Shown in pieces: positions 5,875 to 6,862 of a DNA stretch of 6,862 bases. The DNA is taken from NCBI GenBank assembly GCA_902773475.1, contig CACYEO010000153.1, positions 1 to 6,862 on the forward strand. Reading direction: 5' to 3'. Numbering within the stretch: position 1 is the first letter of the stretch; every line of letters starts with the position of its first letter. Origin of the DNA: an uncultured bacterium (GTDB lineage: Bacteria > Verrucomicrobiota > Kiritimatiellia > RFP12 > UBA1067). Made by a program: the position numbers and the translations under genes. Under the pieces are notes generated by a model that was not told the DNA's origin, ran no database searches, and was given only the letters and a program-made list of their open reading frames with translations.

Positions 5875-6862
5875 TCAAACTCCCGTAGAGGACCGGGCGC
5901 CTTCAAAGGTTTTGGTTATTTTGATCATGAAGTAGTTTGCGGCATTGTAGACGAGTTCGCCGTTTTCGATCGACAGGGAGCCGTCGCGTCCGGTAGCCTC
6001 GTCGAGCTTGAATTTCCCAATGTCTTCAGGTGCGAGTCCGGCCCCGGAGGTGAGCGCATACTTGCCGCCTACGTGCGGATGCGACCCTTCCGCGAGCACT
6101 ACCGCCACCGTTCCTTCTTCGGGGAGCGACATTTCCCCGCCTTCCATTTTGATTGCGCCGCAACCGCCGATGTCTATCTTGAACGACAATACAGCGTCTG
6201 CGGATAAAGCAATTCCGCCTATGTCTGCCGGTCCGGCCCCCGGAACTGAAAACGTCGCGCCTGATTCCACGCTGACCGCGCCCGCGCCGAGCTTCTTCCC
6301 TGGATTGATTTCGAGCGTCGCGCCGCTTTTCACCTTCGTGTCGCCGTAGAACGCCGATACGGAATCGAGCGCTACCTTGCCTGTGCCGGAAACCACGATG
6401 TGCGCCGAGGACTTTATCGCTTCGCGCGCCGCCAGCCTGCCGGCTATTGTAATAGTGCGCGCTTCGCCGCTTTCGTCTTCGGTGAGGAATTCCACCGTGC
6501 CGCCCGTCTGAGATCCTGCGCCGATGTAGATGTCGCCAGGCGCGGTGGATCCGGCATGGACCGTAAAGTCGCTCCGCCACGGGCGGATCGTCACTTTCGA
6601 TCCCGCGAACCGCGTGAAGAAGAATCCGTCCTTGCCGGAAGCGACATTCATGCCCTCTTCGCCGATGAACCACGTGTTTGTAGTAGCCGAACCCGTGTTG
6701 TCGAGCCCGAACGCACCGGCGCCGGGAATCGTCAAGGATCCGACCTTGATCACAGCGCCGTCGTTCGCGGGGGCATATACGGAACTGTTGTATCCGGCAT
6801 TGCATTCGCTAGCGCCGGTCGTGAGCTTGCCGTTCACCACGTATTCGCCGCCGTTCGACAGA
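5875..6862 (-). CDS. C-terminal part of a secreted beta-helix protein with autotransporter-associated repeat (partial)
   Basis: The frame is open to the right edge, so the N-terminus and any signal peptide are missing; 328 residues are visible (first full codon at 6861-6859). The sequence is Gly/Ser/Ala-rich with short beta strands separated by turns, as in parallel beta-helix passenger domains. Visible residues 158-206 (SGTGKVALDS, then YGDTKVKSGATLEI and GAGAVSVESGATFSV) match the autotransporter-associated beta-strand repeat pattern, in which a GxGxL-type strand is followed by T-V-x-x-G-A-T-L. The end (GELVYNAANYFMIKITKTFE and a short polar tail) is not a transmembrane autotransporter barrel: there is no roughly 250-residue aromatic-rich barrel and no terminal Phe. 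There is also no PEP-CTERM or LPxTG signal. Export by signal peptide and an unknown surface attachment are inferred. Two Cys residues are present (CNAG near the start and GGCGA). The function, whether adhesion, surface layer or other, cannot be told. Confidence 0.8.
   Translation of the reverse strand, partial: LSNGGEYVVNGKLTTGASECNAGYNSSVYAPANDGAVIKVGSLTIPGAGAFGLDNTGSATTNTWFIGEEGMNVASGKDGFFFTRFAGSKVTIRPWRSDFTVHAGSTAPGDIYIGAGSQTGGTVEFLTEDESGEARTITIAGRLAAREAIKSSAHIVVSGTGKVALDSVSAFYGDTKVKSGATLEINPGKKLGAGAVSVESGATFSVPGAGPADIGGIALSADAVLSFKIDIGGCGAIKMEGGEMSLPEEGTVAVVLAEGSHPHVGGKYALTSGAGLAPEDIGKFKLDEATGRDGSLSIENGELVYNAANYFMIKITKTFEGARSSTGV
6244..6390 (-). repeat. Autotransporter-associated beta-strand (PATR-like) repeat unit in the surface protein
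   Basis: This coding segment gives the run from SGTGKVALDS through VKSGATLEI to VESGATFSV. The two successive SGAT(L/F) steps, about 21 residues apart (VKSGATLEI and VESGATFSV), look like adjacent rungs of one beta-helix. It is the only clear repeat unit in the visible part of the protein; others may lie past the window edge. Confidence 0.6.

Noticed and set aside
5745..5906. 54-residue N-terminal extension of the AsmA-like gene from ATG 5906
   Set aside because: It would bury the signal anchor, overlap the end of the surface-protein gene and include the promoter; ATG 5744 has a near-ideal Shine-Dalgarno.

Overview
The window is GC-rich bacterial chromosome with tightly packed genes. The combination of a passenger-type beta-strand repeat protein (autotransporter-associated repeat, no barrel), a compact AsmA-like inner-membrane-anchored protein, and high GC suggests a Gram-negative organism, perhaps of the PVC group (Lentisphaeria/Kiritimatiellae-like). 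That placement is an inference from gene style only; no rRNA or marker phylogeny is available here.

Layout. Left edge (1-113): a relatively AT-richer stretch that is either the tail of a forward gene (stop at 91-93) or a divergent intergenic region. At 152-1126 lies rsgA, the ribosome-assembly GTPase, preceded by a clear promoter so close to the ATG that its mRNA should be nearly leaderless. It is followed 30 bases later by a beta-CASP metallo-beta-lactamase RNase (1157-2560) with a good Shine-Dalgarno. These two forward genes form a probable RNA-metabolism operon.

The rest is on the minus strand. A large PLP-dependent Orn/Lys/Arg decarboxylase (4733 down to 2550) ends by overlapping the RNase gene tail to tail by 11 bases. 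It sits 21 bases downstream of a small membrane-anchored AsmA-like protein (5744 down to 4755) that has its own extended -10 promoter and a strong Shine-Dalgarno; the two are probably co-transcribed. At the right edge is the C-terminal 328 residues of a secreted/surface beta-helix protein with an autotransporter-associated repeat (stop at 5875), whose N-terminus lies beyond the window.

No tRNA, rRNA, CRISPR, insertion sequence or phage feature was seen. I found no convincing new multi-gene system. The points most worth following are the near-leaderless rsgA promoter, an apparent insertion of about 30 residues in the decarboxylase, the unusual architecture of the AsmA-like protein and its pairing with the decarboxylase, and the barrel-less end of the surface protein.
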